Both the position numbers and the translations under genes were made by a program. From NCBI RefSeq assembly GCF_003014695.1, contig NZ_PYAS01000002.1:62001-126000 (forward strand): DNA of 64,000 nt, in the 5' to 3' direction. The number at the start of each line of letters is the position of its first letter. Position 1 is the stretch's first letter. Under the pieces are notes generated by a model that saw nothing but the letters and a program-made list of their open reading frames with translations, was not told the DNA's origin and searched no databases. The stretch is from Dyadobacter jiangsuensis. Its GTDB lineage: Bacteria; Bacteroidota; Bacteroidia; Cytophagales; Spirosomataceae. Positions 41,572 to 51,178 of the stretch are shown piece after piece.

Positions 41572-42828
41572 ATGAACAGAACCTTCTTTTTTATCATACT
41601 AACTTTTATACTCTTTGCCATCGACTGGTATGTCTGGCAAGGTCTAAAACTGGCCGTTCGCAGCCTGAGCCCGTTAACACAACGCTGGATCGGAGGGGCA
41701 TATTGGGCATTGACAATCGCTACGCTGGGCGCCTACATCGGAATGCAGTTACTACCGCCCGACTACTTCAAAAGCACGACCCGGACATTTGTAGTCGCAT
41801 TTATTGCTATTCCCTATTTATCCAAGTTGCTGGCAGTTGCGATCCTGCTCATCGACGACGTACGTCGCTTTTTCCAATGGATTGTAAGCTTTTTCGTGCC
41901 GTCCGCCGCTACGCCTTCGCCTGAAACCGGGGAGCCGGTGATCCCGCGTTCGCAATTCCTCGCAACGACGGCCGTTGTTGCCGGGGCCGGGTTAATGGGC
42001 ACATTTGCTTATGGAATCCTTTCCGGTGCGCACGACTACCGCATTCGCCGGGTAAAAGTGCCTTTGAAAAATCTTCCCCGACAGTTTCATGGCATGAAAA
42101 TAGCCCAGCTTTCGGATATTCACTCAGGCAGCTTTTTCAATAAAACTGCCGTAAAAGGCGGTGTGGAAATGTTGATGAAGGAGAAGCCCGACATTGCATT
42201 CTTCACCGGCGACCTGGTGAATGACCGGGCAAAGGAGGTGCAGGACTACATCAACATTTTCGATAAAGTGAAAGCGCCGCTCGGCGTGCATTCCGTACTG
42301 GGTAACCACGATTATGGTGATTACTTTCAATGGCCGGATGCCCAGGCGAAGATCAGCAACCTCGCCAATTTGAAAAAAGCCCACGAATTACTAGGCTGGA
42401 ATCTGATGCTGGATGAAAACCGGCCCATTACCGTGGATGGCGAGTCCATCGGATTGATTGGTATTCAAAACTGGGGCGCCGGCAATTTTGCCAAATACGG
42501 AAATCTGGAAAAGGCTTATGAGCATACCGATGATTATCCTGTGAAAATATTGCTCTCGCACGATCCCAGCCATTGGAGTGCGCAGGTTTTGCCTAAATAT
42601 AAAGACATCGACCTCGCGCTCGCAGGCCATACGCACGGGATGCAATTTGGCGTGGAAATCGGCGGTCTGAGATGGAGCCCGGTGCAATATCGGTACAAGC
42701 AATGGGCGGGACTGTATGAGGAGAAGGACCAATATCTGTATGTAAACCGCGGATTTGGCTACCTGGGTTACCCGGGTCGTGTGGGTATATTGCCCGAAAT
42801 CACGATCCTGGAATTGGTAAAGGCTTAA
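41572..42828 (+). CDS. Membrane-anchored metallophosphoesterase
   Basis: A 418-residue protein. The first 120 residues contain three or four hydrophobic helices, then a calcineurin-like phosphoesterase domain from about residue 170 with the metal motifs QLSDIHSGSF, FTGDLVNDR, VLGNHDYGD, LLSHDP and AGHTHGMQ. Such proteins (YkuE-like) cleave phosphate esters, some acting on UDP-linked or lipid substrates. Membrane-anchored; orientation suggests the enzyme faces the periplasm. Substrate unknown. Confidence 0.85.
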   Translation: MNRTFFFIILTFILFAIDWYVWQGLKLAVRSLSPLTQRWIGGAYWALTIATLGAYIGMQLLPPDYFKSTTRTFVVAFIAIPYLSKLLAVAILLIDDVRRFFQWIVSFFVPSAATPSPETGEPVIPRSQFLATTAVVAGAGLMGTFAYGILSGAHDYRIRRVKVPLKNLPRQFHGMKIAQLSDIHSGSFFNKTAVKGGVEMLMKEKPDIAFFTGDLVNDRAKEVQDYINIFDKVKAPLGVHSVLGNHDYGDYFQWPDAQAKISNLANLKKAHELLGWNLMLDENRPITVDGESIGLIGIQNWGAGNFAKYGNLEKAYEHTDDYPVKILLSHDPSHWSAQVLPKYKDIDLALAGHTHGMQFGVEIGGLRWSPVQYRYKQWAGLYEEKDQYLYVNRGFGYLGYPGRVGILPEITILELVKA

Positions 42829-42924
42829 AATTTTAGGAAATTGTGAAAGGGTTGGCACAATGCATACCGAAAACGGCGCGCATTCCGTTGCATTAATAAC
42901 CTTTGACGATCCATCGCAACGAAC

Positions 42925-43131
42925 ATGATAAAGAAAATCACTCCCTGGCTCCTGGTACTGGCTCTGATTTGCAGTATTTCAGGTTTTCAGACGGTTTCGG
43001 CGACGCCCGATGCCACCAAAGTGGAACTGTTTGGTAAGAAGAAAAAATACAAAGGTTACAAGAAGCCAAGGTCCAAGAAATTTCTCGGAATCTTCAAAAG
43101 AAAAACCGATTGCGGCTGCCCTAACCACTAG
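42925..43131 (+). CDS. Small secreted Lys-rich protein with CGCPNH end
   Basis: A 68-residue protein with a signal peptide (KITPWLLVLALICSISGFQ) and a mature part of about 40 residues that is extremely lysine- and tyrosine-rich (FGKKKKYKGYKKPRSKKF) ending DCGCPNH. It has no relatives I recognise. It is isolated between the phosphoesterase and gcvP genes. A basic peptide binding nucleic acid, LPS or metal is possible. Confidence 0.6.
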   Translation: MIKKITPWLLVLALICSISGFQTVSATPDATKVELFGKKKKYKGYKKPRSKKFLGIFKRKTDCGCPNH

Positions 43132-43182
43132 GAACTTCCCGTTCATACATTTTGTACATATTCAAGAGTAAGCATAGCCATC

Positions 43183-43219
43183 AATCTCTGAGAGATTTGG
43201 TTGGATTTGCTTACTTTTG
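43183..43219 (+). promoter_or_regulatory. -7 element TACTTTTG and overlapping dyad before gcvP
   Basis: TACTTTTG (43212-43219) fits TAnnTTTG 45 bases before the ATG. The dyad AATCTC-TGA-GAGATT (43183-43197) covers the place of the -33 element and could be an operator. No glycine-riboswitch-like leader is present; the leader is only about 40 bases. Confidence 0.4.
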
Positions 43220-43264
43220 TATTTTAAAATCACCAAATAAAGCGGCATTCTCAGCCTAACTTGA

Positions 43265-46159
43265 ATGAAAGTTAATCTTCGAAACCAGGACAAGTTTGAA
43301 AACCGTCACCACGGTAAAGATGAACAGGAATTGCAGGAAATGTTGAAGACCATCGGAGCCGGGTCAGTGGATGAACTGATCGACCAGACTCTGCCTTCTG
43401 CGATTCGTCTACAAAAACCACTGAATTTGCCGAGGCCCAAATCGGAGCAGGAGTTTTTACAATACATCAAAAGAATTGCCTCCAAGAATGCGGTGCTGAA
43501 ATCTTACATCGGCACGGGCTACTACGACACCATCACACCGAACGTTATTCTGAGTAATATCCTCGAAAATCCGGCATGGTACACCGCCTATACCCCTTAT
43601 CAGGCGGAAATCGCGCAGGGACGCCTCGAAATGCTCCTGAACTTCCAGACGGTTGTGACGGATCTGACCGGCATGGAAATCGCGAATGCATCATTGCTCG
43701 ACGAAGCAACCGCAGCAGCTGAGGCGATGACTATGCTGCACGCCGTGAAGGGTGCTTCGAGAAAGAAAGCCAACACATTTTTTGTTTCTGAGCTTTGCCA
43801 CCCGCAGACAATCGACCTCATCTACACCCGTGCGAAGCCTATCGGCATTGATGTGGTGGTGGGTAACCACGCGACGGTTGATCTAACCGACGAAAATATT
43901 TACGCCGCGCTCGTTCAGTACCCCGCTACCGACGGCGCGGTGATCGATTATACCGATTTTATTGCTTCTGCTCATGAATTGGGCATTTCCGTAGCAGTTG
44001 CGGCAGACCTGCTCGCCTTGACGCTTCTCAAATCGCCTGGCGAAATGGGAGCTGATGTTGTAATCGGCTCTTCGCAGCGTTTCGGCGTACCAATGGGTTA
44101 CGGCGGCCCGCACGCGGCTTATTTTGCGACGAAAGATGCCTTCAAGCGCCAGATTCCGGGCCGTATCATCGGTGTATCGGTGGATGGCGAAGGCAACCGC
44201 GCATTGCGTATGGCTTTGCAGACGCGCGAGCAGCATATCCGTCGTGAAAAAGCGACTTCCAACATCTGTACTGCGCAAGTATTGCTGGCCGTTATCGCCG
44301 GCGCGTATTCGGTATACCACGGACCTGAGGGGATCAAGAGCATTGCGGCGCGCGTGCATGGCCTTACCCGCCTGTTTGTGGATACAGTGAAGAAATTCAA
44401 CTATGAGGTTGTTACCGAAACTTATTTCGACACCGTAACGATCAACACGCCACTGACGCGCAAGCTGCGTGAGCAGGCGTTGAAATGGGGTATCAACCTG
44501 AAATACCATGGTGACGAAAGCCTTTCGGTTTCGTTCGATGAAGCTAAGACGTTTGACGATGTTATTGCATTGTTGAATGTATTCGCAGAAGTTTCGGGCT
44601 TCCAGGGCGAAATGGTGATCGATGAGGATCTTGAATTCTCGCTTCCTGAGAATCTGGCGAGAACGTCGGAATACCTGACACACCCGGTTTTCAACACGCA
44701 CCATACGGAGCACGAAATGCTCCGCTACCTGAAATCGCTGGAAAACAAAGACCTTTCTTTGGTACATTCCATGATTTCGCTGGGTAGCTGTACGATGAAG
44801 TTGAATGCCACTGCCGAAATGATCCCGCTTACCTGGCCGGAATTTGGCGGTATTCACCCTTTTGCACCAACCAACCAGGTAGGCGGTTACGGGCAGCTAG
44901 TGAGTGAATTGAACACCTGGCTTTGTGAGATCACTGGCTTTGCAGCGATGTCGTTCCAGCCGAACTCTGGCGCACAAGGTGAATATGCTGGTCTGATGGC
45001 CATTCGTGCATACCACGAGAGCCGCGGCGATGCTCACCGTAATGTGGCATTGATCCCGTCGTCGGCACACGGTACCAACCCCGCATCCGCTGTCATGGCC
45101 GGTATGAAAGTGGTGGTGACCAAATGTGACGAACGCGGTAACATCGATGTGGAGGACTTGCGTGCAAAGGCAGAGCAACACGCCGACGACTTGTCATGTT
45201 TGATGGTAACTTACCCATCAACACACGGTGTTTACGAAGAAAGCATTATCGAAATCTGTTCGATGATCCATTCATTCGGCGGGCAGGTTTATATGGACGG
45301 CGCGAATATGAATGCACAGGTTGGATTGACAAGTCCGGCGAGCATTGGTGCGGATGTCTGCCACCTCAATTTGCATAAAACATTCTGTATCCCTCATGGC
45401 GGCGGCGGCCCCGGCGTAGGGCCGATCGGCGTTGCGGAGCACTTGATGCCGTTCCTGCCAGGTCACGTGAATTTCAGCACCCAGCCTGAGCATTTGCCGA
45501 ACGGGCAAGCCGGAGCAGTTTCTGCGGCACCTTACGGCAGCGCGAGCATCCTGACAATCTCTTATGCGTACATCGCGATGATGGGCGGCGAGGGGCTTAC
45601 GAATGCTACTAAATTCGCGATCCTGAATGCAAACTATATTAAGGAGCGCCTGAACGGACATTACGAAGTGCTTTACACCGGCACAAATGGCCGCTGTGCG
45701 CACGAAATGATCGTCGACTGCCGTGGATTCAAGGCGGCTGGCGTAGAAGCCGAGGATTTGGCGAAACGTTTAATGGACTACGGTTTCCACGCGCCGACCC
45801 TTTCGTTCCCGGTTGCAGGTACATTGATGATCGAGCCGACGGAATCTGAATCGAAAGCGGAGCTGGATCGTTTCTGTGACGCGATGATCGCGATTCGCAA
45901 TGAGATTCGTGAGGTAGAAGAGGGAGTTGCAGACCGTACAGACAACGTTTTGAAGAATGCACCGCATACTTCACGTGTATTGCTGAGCGAAAACTGGACG
46001 CGCTCTTACAGCCGTGAAAAAGCCGCATTCCCGCTGCCTTACCTGCGCTTCAACAAGTTCTGGCCAAGCGTAAGCCGCGTCGACAGCGCTTACGGCGACC
46101 GTAACCTGATTTGCTCATGTATCCCGGTTGAAGCCTATTCAGAAGTGGAAGAAGCTTGA
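43265..46159 (+). CDS. gcvP: Glycine dehydrogenase (decarboxylating), P protein
   Basis: A 964-residue P protein, the two domains fused in one chain as usual in this group. It decarboxylates glycine with PLP and passes the aminomethyl group to the H protein. The lysine that binds PLP is in [20 protein letters not shown], about residue 700; other signatures are [15 protein letters not shown] and the early RMSDFHKL-like start replaced by [19 protein letters not shown]. gcvH and gcvT are not in the window. Ends at a strong hairpin. Confidence 0.95.
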   Translation: MKVNLRNQDKFENRHHGKDEQELQEMLKTIGAGSVDELIDQTLPSAIRLQKPLNLPRPKSEQEFLQYIKRIASKNAVLKSYIGTGYYDTITPNVILSNILENPAWYTAYTPYQAEIAQGRLEMLLNFQTVVTDLTGMEIANASLLDEATAAAEAMTMLHAVKGASRKKANTFFVSELCHPQTIDLIYTRAKPIGIDVVVGNHATVDLTDENIYAALVQYPATDGAVIDYTDFIASAHELGISVAVAADLLALTLLKSPGEMGADVVIGSSQRFGVPMGYGGPHAAYFATKDAFKRQIPGRIIGVSVDGEGNRALRMALQTREQHIRREKATSNICTAQVLLAVIAGAYSVYHGPEGIKSIAARVHGLTRLFVDTVKKFNYEVVTETYFDTVTINTPLTRKLREQALKWGINLKYHGDESLSVSFDEAKTFDDVIALLNVFAEVSGFQGEMVIDEDLEFSLPENLARTSEYLTHPVFNTHHTEHEMLRYLKSLENKDLSLVHSMISLGSCTMKLNATAEMIPLTWPEFGGIHPFAPTNQVGGYGQLVSELNTWLCEITGFAAMSFQPNSGAQGEYAGLMAIRAYHESRGDAHRNVALIPSSAHGTNPASAVMAGMKVVVTKCDERGNIDVEDLRAKAEQHADDLSCLMVTYPSTHGVYEESIIEICSMIHSFGGQVYMDGANMNAQVGLTSPASIGADVCHLNLHKTFCIPHGGGGPGVGPIGVAEHLMPFLPGHVNFSTQPEHLPNGQAGAVSAAPYGSASILTISYAYIAMMGGEGLTNATKFAILNANYIKERLNGHYEVLYTGTNGRCAHEMIVDCRGFKAAGVEAEDLAKRLMDYGFHAPTLSFPVAGTLMIEPTESESKAELDRFCDAMIAIRNEIREVEEGVADRTDNVLKNAPHTSRVLLSENWTRSYSREKAAFPLPYLRFNKFWPSVSRVDSAYGDRNLICSCIPVEAYSEVEEA

Positions 46160-46177
46160 TCCGGAAGCTGATAAAAC

Positions 46178-46214
46178 AAAAATGGAGATGTCCGAAAGGG
46201 CATCTCCATTTTTT
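46178..46214. terminator. Bidirectional terminator between gcvP and nuoJ
   Basis: AAAAATGGAGATG with TCC pairs with GGG and CATCTCCATTTTT around a GAAA loop. The stem is A-rich on one side and T-rich on the other, so it can end both gcvP and the minus-strand nuo operon. Confidence 0.85.
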
Positions 46215-46237
46215 ATGTCTTGAAATAAAAGTCTAAA

Positions 46238-46756
46238 CTAGAAGTGGCGTTCGCCAATCTCTCTTTTACCTAGCAACACGGCTCCTACCATCGCTACAAG
46301 CAAAAGGATCGACGCAAGCTCAAATGGCAACAGGTAATCCCGGAAAAGCATATGACCGAGGCTTTCGATCATCCCGATCTGCGAATCGTAGGTTTGTGGA
46401 TTGAATGGCTCGATAGCGGTTTTGCGGTAAGCACCGAAAAGGATCACGAAAACCGTCCCGCCGACGATCGTAGCGGCTATTTTGGTCAGATTCGTCTTAG
46501 CTTCCTCCTGGTCCTGCTTCATATTGAGGAACATGATCACGAACAGGAAAAGTACCATGATAGCCCCGGCGTAAACGATAATGTTCACTGCCGCGAGGAA
46601 TTGGGCATTCAACAGGATATAATGCCCCGAGAGCGTGAAGAACGTCAGGATCAGGTACAGAACGCTGTGAATGGGGTTACGCGATACCACGACCATCACC
46701 GCGCTCAGGATGGTCAGGAAGGATAGAAAGTAAAAAAATGATACTGCTGAATTCAT
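46238..46756 (-). CDS. nuoJ: NADH-quinone oxidoreductase subunit J (main operon)
   Basis: A 172-residue membrane protein of NuoJ type with AVNIIVYAGAIMVLFLFVIM and the final helix LPFELASILLLVAMVGAVLLG. It is the last gene of the main complex I operon, and nothing on that strand follows before the gcvP terminator, so nuoK, nuoL, nuoM and nuoN are absent here. It differs in sequence from the NuoJ at 11656. Confidence 0.92.
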   Translation of the reverse strand: MNSAVSFFYFLSFLTILSAVMVVVSRNPIHSVLYLILTFFTLSGHYILLNAQFLAAVNIIVYAGAIMVLFLFVIMFLNMKQDQEEAKTNLTKIAATIVGGTVFVILFGAYRKTAIEPFNPQTYDSQIGMIESLGHMLFRDYLLPFELASILLLVAMVGAVLLGKREIGERHF

Positions 46757-46791
46757 AATGTTAGTAACTGCTGACAGTCTTGGTTTACCAA

Positions 46792-47385
46792 TCAGGGAAT
46801 AGCTCGGGGAACAACGTTGGTGACCTCACCACTGGCTCTTTTGGCATCCAGCGCACGCGCTTCTTCTTTGGTCCAGGCCTCACGGGTGTAGCGGTTGTTC
46901 ATATCTTCCACGAGCAGGTCTTTACCCCAGATCACCTGGTCGCGTTCGGTGAATACCGGAACGAACTCATCGTGGCGCAGGTATACTGCCTGTTTCGGGC
47001 AAGCTTCTTCGCAAAGGCCACAGAAAATGCAGCGTAGCATATTCACTTCATACACTGCTGCGTATTTTTCTTCGCGATACAGGTTTTCTTCACCTTTCTC
47101 GCGCTCGGCTGCTACCATTGAAATAGCTTCCGCAGGACACGCTACTGCGCACAACCCGCAGGCGGTGCACCGCTCGCGGCCTTCCGCATCTCTTTTCAGG
47201 ATATGTCGTCCACGGAAAACCGGTCCCAGGTACCGTTTCACTTCCGGGTATTGGATCGTTACTTTCTTCGAAAAAAAGTGCTTGATCGTAATCGCCAGAC
47301 CTGTTGCAATAGCAGGCAGGTAGGCGCGTTCCGCCAGCGTCATTTCTTTATTGCTTACTTGCTTTGAGCGATTTGTCAATTGCAT
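46792..47385 (-). CDS. nuoI: NADH-quinone oxidoreductase subunit I (main operon)
   Basis: A 197-residue standard-size NuoI with two 4Fe-4S motifs, RCTACGLCAVACPAEAI and RCIFCGLCEEACPKQAV. Unlike the NuoI-like protein at 10246 it has no repeat tail. Lies 18 bases from nuoH and 35 from nuoJ. Peripheral-arm ferredoxin leading to N2. Confidence 0.95.
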   Translation of the reverse strand: MQLTNRSKQVSNKEMTLAERAYLPAIATGLAITIKHFFSKKVTIQYPEVKRYLGPVFRGRHILKRDAEGRERCTACGLCAVACPAEAISMVAAEREKGEENLYREEKYAAVYEVNMLRCIFCGLCEEACPKQAVYLRHDEFVPVFTERDQVIWGKDLLVEDMNNRYTREAWTKEEARALDAKRASGEVTNVVPRAIP

Positions 47386-47403
47386 GGCAATACGATTTTG
47401 GAA

Positions 47404-48483
47404 TTAATTCAACCACGCGGTGATCACAGGCTTCAAGAAAAGCACAGCTGCACCGGTGATAATAATGTTAAAAATAGCAAGAGGGATCAGCTTTTTCCAG
47501 CCCAGGTTCATCAATTGATCGTAGCGGAAACGCGGGATTGTCCAGCGCACCCACATGTAGAAGAACACAAAGAACAATGCCTTTCCGAAGAAAACAGCCG
47601 TTCCGATCAATGTTGCGATGTTATGACCTGTATCCGGGCCGAAAGATTTCACCAATTGCGCATACACGAAATCCATTCCGGGGTAGTTGTAACCGCCGAA
47701 ATACAGCACGGAAATGATCGCCGAAGAGATGAACATGTTGATATACTCCGCGAATAGGTAGAAACCTAACTTCATACTGCCGTACTCGGTGTGGTAACCA
47801 CCTACAAGCTCCGTTTCGCACTCGGGAAGGTCGAAAGGCACGCGGTTACATTCTGCGAAGGAGCAGGTAATAAAAATGATGAAACCCAGCGGCTGGTAGA
47901 AGATATTCCAGTTCATACCGTGCTGCTGTGCCACGATTTCGCCCAATGAAAGCGAGCTGCTCATCATCAGGATCGCGATGAGCGAGAGGCCCATGGCTAC
48001 CTCGTAACTGATGTTCTGCGAAGCCGCGCGGATCGCTCCGAGAAGCGAGAATTTGTTGTTGGAAGCCCAGCCACCGACCATGATACCGTATACACCCAGC
48101 GCCACAACGCCGAATACATAAAGGATACCAATGTTCGATTCAACGCCTTGCAATGCCACCTCATGACCTGCAATGCGGAATGTGCTACCGAAAGGAATTA
48201 CAGCACTCGCCAGCAATGCCGTGAGCATCGCCAAGCTAGGGCCGGCGATAAAGAGCCATTTGTTGGCTAATGCGGGAATGAAATCCTCTTTGAAGAACAT
48301 TTTACCGGCATCGGCAAGCGGCTGCAAAAGTCCGCCCCAACCCGCGCGGTTAGGTCCGCTGCGGTCCTGGATGAAACCTGCTACCTTTCTTTCAGCCCAT
48401 GTAGAGTACATGGCGATGAGGAGCGTTAGCCCGAAAACGGCAACGATGGTTACGGTTTTAACAAGAAATTCTACTAAATCCAT
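47404..48483 (-). CDS. nuoH: NADH-quinone oxidoreductase subunit H
   Basis: A 359-residue membrane subunit with eight or more helices, forming part of the quinone channel. The conserved loop ECNRVPFDLPECETELVGGY and GPNRAGWGGLLQPLADAGK are present. Same strand and close spacing as the other subunits. Confidence 0.96.
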   Translation of the reverse strand: MDLVEFLVKTVTIVAVFGLTLLIAMYSTWAERKVAGFIQDRSGPNRAGWGGLLQPLADAGKMFFKEDFIPALANKWLFIAGPSLAMLTALLASAVIPFGSTFRIAGHEVALQGVESNIGILYVFGVVALGVYGIMVGGWASNNKFSLLGAIRAASQNISYEVAMGLSLIAILMMSSSLSLGEIVAQQHGMNWNIFYQPLGFIIFITCSFAECNRVPFDLPECETELVGGYHTEYGSMKLGFYLFAEYINMFISSAIISVLYFGGYNYPGMDFVYAQLVKSFGPDTGHNIATLIGTAVFFGKALFFVFFYMWVRWTIPRFRYDQLMNLGWKKLIPLAIFNIIITGAAVLFLKPVITAWLN

Positions 48484-48524
48484 TTGAAAGCAATTTTATC
48501 CGGCTGCTTTGACTACTGATTCTC

Positions 48525-49640
48525 TTAATTATTGTTGGCTGCCAACGAACGGTGGTTGGCCTTATCGTTATTCTCGATGCTTTGGTGACGGATCGTGTCC
48601 TCGTCGGTCACGTATGGCCGTGAATCGTCGATTTGCTTGAACTGTGATGCTGCCAGTTTCAGTGCGAAATCCGGTTTTGCCACCAGGTCTTTGCGGTATT
48701 TGTTGGCAGAAATTACAGAGCTCCGTTTCACTTTGGTAGGTCCTTCCAGTACCCAGTCACTGGTTTTTTTCTTCTCAAAACGGCAGGTATTGCAAATGAA
48801 GTCATTCACCTCACCCCAGGTATTTTTGCGGGCAGTCACGCGGATGATTTCATCGCCACGGTACCAGACGGTCGTTTTACCGCAGCATTTGTCGCAATCG
48901 CGGTGCGCATCTTCGGGTTTCGAGAACCACACACGGTTTTTGAAACGGAATGTCTTGTCGGTCAATGCGCCTACGGGGCAAACGTCGATCACGTTTCCTG
49001 AGAAGTCGTTATCGATGGCTTTCTCGATGTAAGTGCTGATTTCCGAAGCATCCCCGCGGTTCATGACGCCATGTACGCGTCCGTCGGTGATCTGGTCGGC
49101 GGTGTACACGCAACGGTAGCAAAGAATGCATCGCGTCATGTGCAGCTGCACGTGCGGACCGATATCGATCTTGTCGAAGGTTCTTCTTTCTTCTTCGTAG
49201 CGGGTTTTCACCGAACCGTGTTCAAATGCGAAATCCTGTAAATGACATTCACCGGCCTGGTCGCAAATAGGGCAGTCGAGCGGGTGGTTGATCAGCAGGA
49301 ATTCCACAATGCTCTTGCGGGTATCGAGTACAGCCTGGTTGGTCGTGTTCTCCACGATCATTCCATCCTGAACCTGTGTGATACAAGATGGGACCAGCTT
49401 TGGCATCGGACGTGGGTCCTTCGCGGAACCTGCCGATACTTTTACCAGACACGCACGGCATTTACCTCCGGAAACCGGAAGCGGTTTATAGTAGCACATC
49501 GCAGGCGGAACAAGGTGCCCCTGGCTCTCATCCGCTTCGGCGATCTTCCGCGCCGCCTGCATAATGGTAGTCCCGGGTTCTACTTCGACCTCGATGCCAT
49601 CGAATGTAATTTTCAACAATTGGGGTTTAACTTCTTCCAT
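48525..49640 (-). CDS. nuoG: NADH-quinone oxidoreductase subunit G, short form
   Basis: A 371-residue protein with a plant-type [2Fe-2S] domain (GKCRACLVKVS), the His-Cys3 site HPLDCPICDQAGEC, two more cysteine sets (RCILCYRC with DVCPVGAL, and DCDKCCGKTTVWYRGD with CNTCR). It lacks the large molybdopterin-like domain of E. coli NuoG (about 900 residues), the short form seen in many Bacteroidota. It carries the Fe-S chain from NuoF/E to NuoI. 17 bases after the glycosyltransferase-like gene. Confidence 0.93.
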   Translation of the reverse strand: MEEVKPQLLKITFDGIEVEVEPGTTIMQAARKIAEADESQGHLVPPAMCYYKPLPVSGGKCRACLVKVSAGSAKDPRPMPKLVPSCITQVQDGMIVENTTNQAVLDTRKSIVEFLLINHPLDCPICDQAGECHLQDFAFEHGSVKTRYEEERRTFDKIDIGPHVQLHMTRCILCYRCVYTADQITDGRVHGVMNRGDASEISTYIEKAIDNDFSGNVIDVCPVGALTDKTFRFKNRVWFSKPEDAHRDCDKCCGKTTVWYRGDEIIRVTARKNTWGEVNDFICNTCRFEKKKTSDWVLEGPTKVKRSSVISANKYRKDLVAKPDFALKLAASQFKQIDDSRPYVTDEDTIRHQSIENNDKANHRSLAANNN

Positions 49641-49657
49641 GTCAGTAATACATTATG

Positions 49658-51178
49658 CTATCTCCTGTCGGCTTCATATATGTCGAACGAAGCCATTGTA
49701 GTTCTATATTTCAGCGTATTCGCAAAGTTATAGCCCAAAATGTTTGCAGGAGCTTTTCCTTTTGGTGAAATCACGTAACGAATTTCCCTTTCATCTACCA
49801 TCCTTCTGAACACGTCATAATTGAACGTCCCATTTTGGTCTGCAAGGTAAACCAGATCGGTGAAAGGAATCAAATTATTTTTATATAGAAACAAACTTAA
49901 AAAAGACCCTTGGAAATTCTCTGAGGAAGGACATATGTACACATGTTCCGTAGGCTTCAGGCCCATTTGTTTGGTCAGATATTCAGCCACTTTACGGTCT
50001 TCAATGTACAGCCTTTCGAAATTGTAAACCGCGCTCGCTTTGTATTTCATAAAGACGTACAAAGTGCAATGCAGGAATGTGAATGCCAGGAAAAGCGCGA
50101 GGCCGGCTTTGGTAAAACCTGTTTTCAATCCTGAAAAATCATTGGGCATTGAAAAGAACAGCGCCAGCTGAATTACCGCTACGATAAGGTAGTCCTGGTA
50201 GTATCCAACCCCGGCCCCGATTTTAAATGCGGTCATAGTCGCAAAAAGGAAAAACAGGGCAGAGGCGATCACCAGAAAAAGATGAAAGCCGGTAGGGTGA
50301 TGATATAGGGTATATGCGCTTACGAGGGCATTAAGCACAATGAGCGCCGCAAATTGTAACAGCCAATGCTGCAATGTCCAGTCGTAGAACCAGCCCCAGC
50401 TGGTAGAGTTTGCTACGCCACCGACAATGTTGAGAAAAAACAGCTCGATAGTATTAATGGGAAGAATCGCGAGGTAGAGCGCGAATGCCAGAATCCCGAA
50501 GCCGGTGAGTTTCAGGAACATTACGAAATCCCGCTTAATCAGCCAGTAAACGCCCGCCGCAATAGGTAGTATAGCTCCGCTTTGTTTGACAAAAAATGCC
50601 GAAACACCGATGAAAATAGCCAGAAACCACAATTTCTGATCCCTGTTCTCCAACGCGTAATACACTGATATGACAAAGAGCGTGGTCAGAAGCACCAGCA
50701 GGCTGTCAGGACGGGATGTAGTCAGAAACCAGAACGACAAAATATGAAAGAGCACCAACCCGGTAAGCAGGGCGGCGACCTTTTTCTTTGTGACCCGGTA
50801 AATGAAATAACCCGCTGTACTCAAGGTGACTATGGTAAAAAAGTTTGATAAAAGGCGACTGGCAACATAAATCTTGTGAACGTCGGTGCTCGCCCATCCC
50901 GTGAGTTTCACAAGGAATGTCACGATGGTAAAATATAGCGGTGTGTACTGCGTCAGCCGGAACGGCGCTTTTTCAGGATCGGTATAAATGTCCTGGCCGT
51001 CGAGCAAGAGCTGAATAGCGGCGATCGCACTGGCTTCACTGCCGGAAATGTCGGGTGAATAACTGAATACAGCCTGCATTTTCACTACTAGCAATGCAAG
51101 GCCGCTTAGCAACCCGAACAGTGCCGATAGTAACAGAATTCTGTCTTTAACCCAAACAAGACCACCTCTTACAATCAT
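49658..51178 (-). CDS. Polytopic glycosyltransferase-like membrane protein inside the nuo operon
   Basis: A 506-residue protein with about ten transmembrane helices, an acidic loop after helix 1 (YSPDISGSEASAIAAIQLLL), YTPLYFTIVTFLV, and a C-terminal soluble domain of about 100 residues. The layout matches GT39/GT83-type (PMT/ArnT-like) enzymes using lipid-linked sugars. The start overlaps the nuoF stop as TAATG, so it is translationally coupled between nuoF and nuoG. A glycosyltransferase is not part of complex I, so its position is unexpected. Substrate unknown. Confidence 0.7.
   Translation of the reverse strand: MIVRGGLVWVKDRILLLSALFGLLSGLALLVVKMQAVFSYSPDISGSEASAIAAIQLLLDGQDIYTDPEKAPFRLTQYTPLYFTIVTFLVKLTGWASTDVHKIYVASRLLSNFFTIVTLSTAGYFIYRVTKKKVAALLTGLVLFHILSFWFLTTSRPDSLLVLLTTLFVISVYYALENRDQKLWFLAIFIGVSAFFVKQSGAILPIAAGVYWLIKRDFVMFLKLTGFGILAFALYLAILPINTIELFFLNIVGGVANSTSWGWFYDWTLQHWLLQFAALIVLNALVSAYTLYHHPTGFHLFLVIASALFFLFATMTAFKIGAGVGYYQDYLIVAVIQLALFFSMPNDFSGLKTGFTKAGLALFLAFTFLHCTLYVFMKYKASAVYNFERLYIEDRKVAEYLTKQMGLKPTEHVYICPSSENFQGSFLSLFLYKNNLIPFTDLVYLADQNGTFNYDVFRRMVDEREIRYVISPKGKAPANILGYNFANTLKYRTTMASFDIYEADRR

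Noticed and set aside
43140..43264. Glycine riboswitch before gcvP
   Set aside because: The leader after the -7 element is only about 40 bases and no paired aptamer pattern is present.
43883..44857. 324-codon minus-strand frame inside gcvP
   Set aside because: It lies wholly inside the well-supported gcvP frame and has no recognisable motif; long opposite-strand frames are common in this codon usage.
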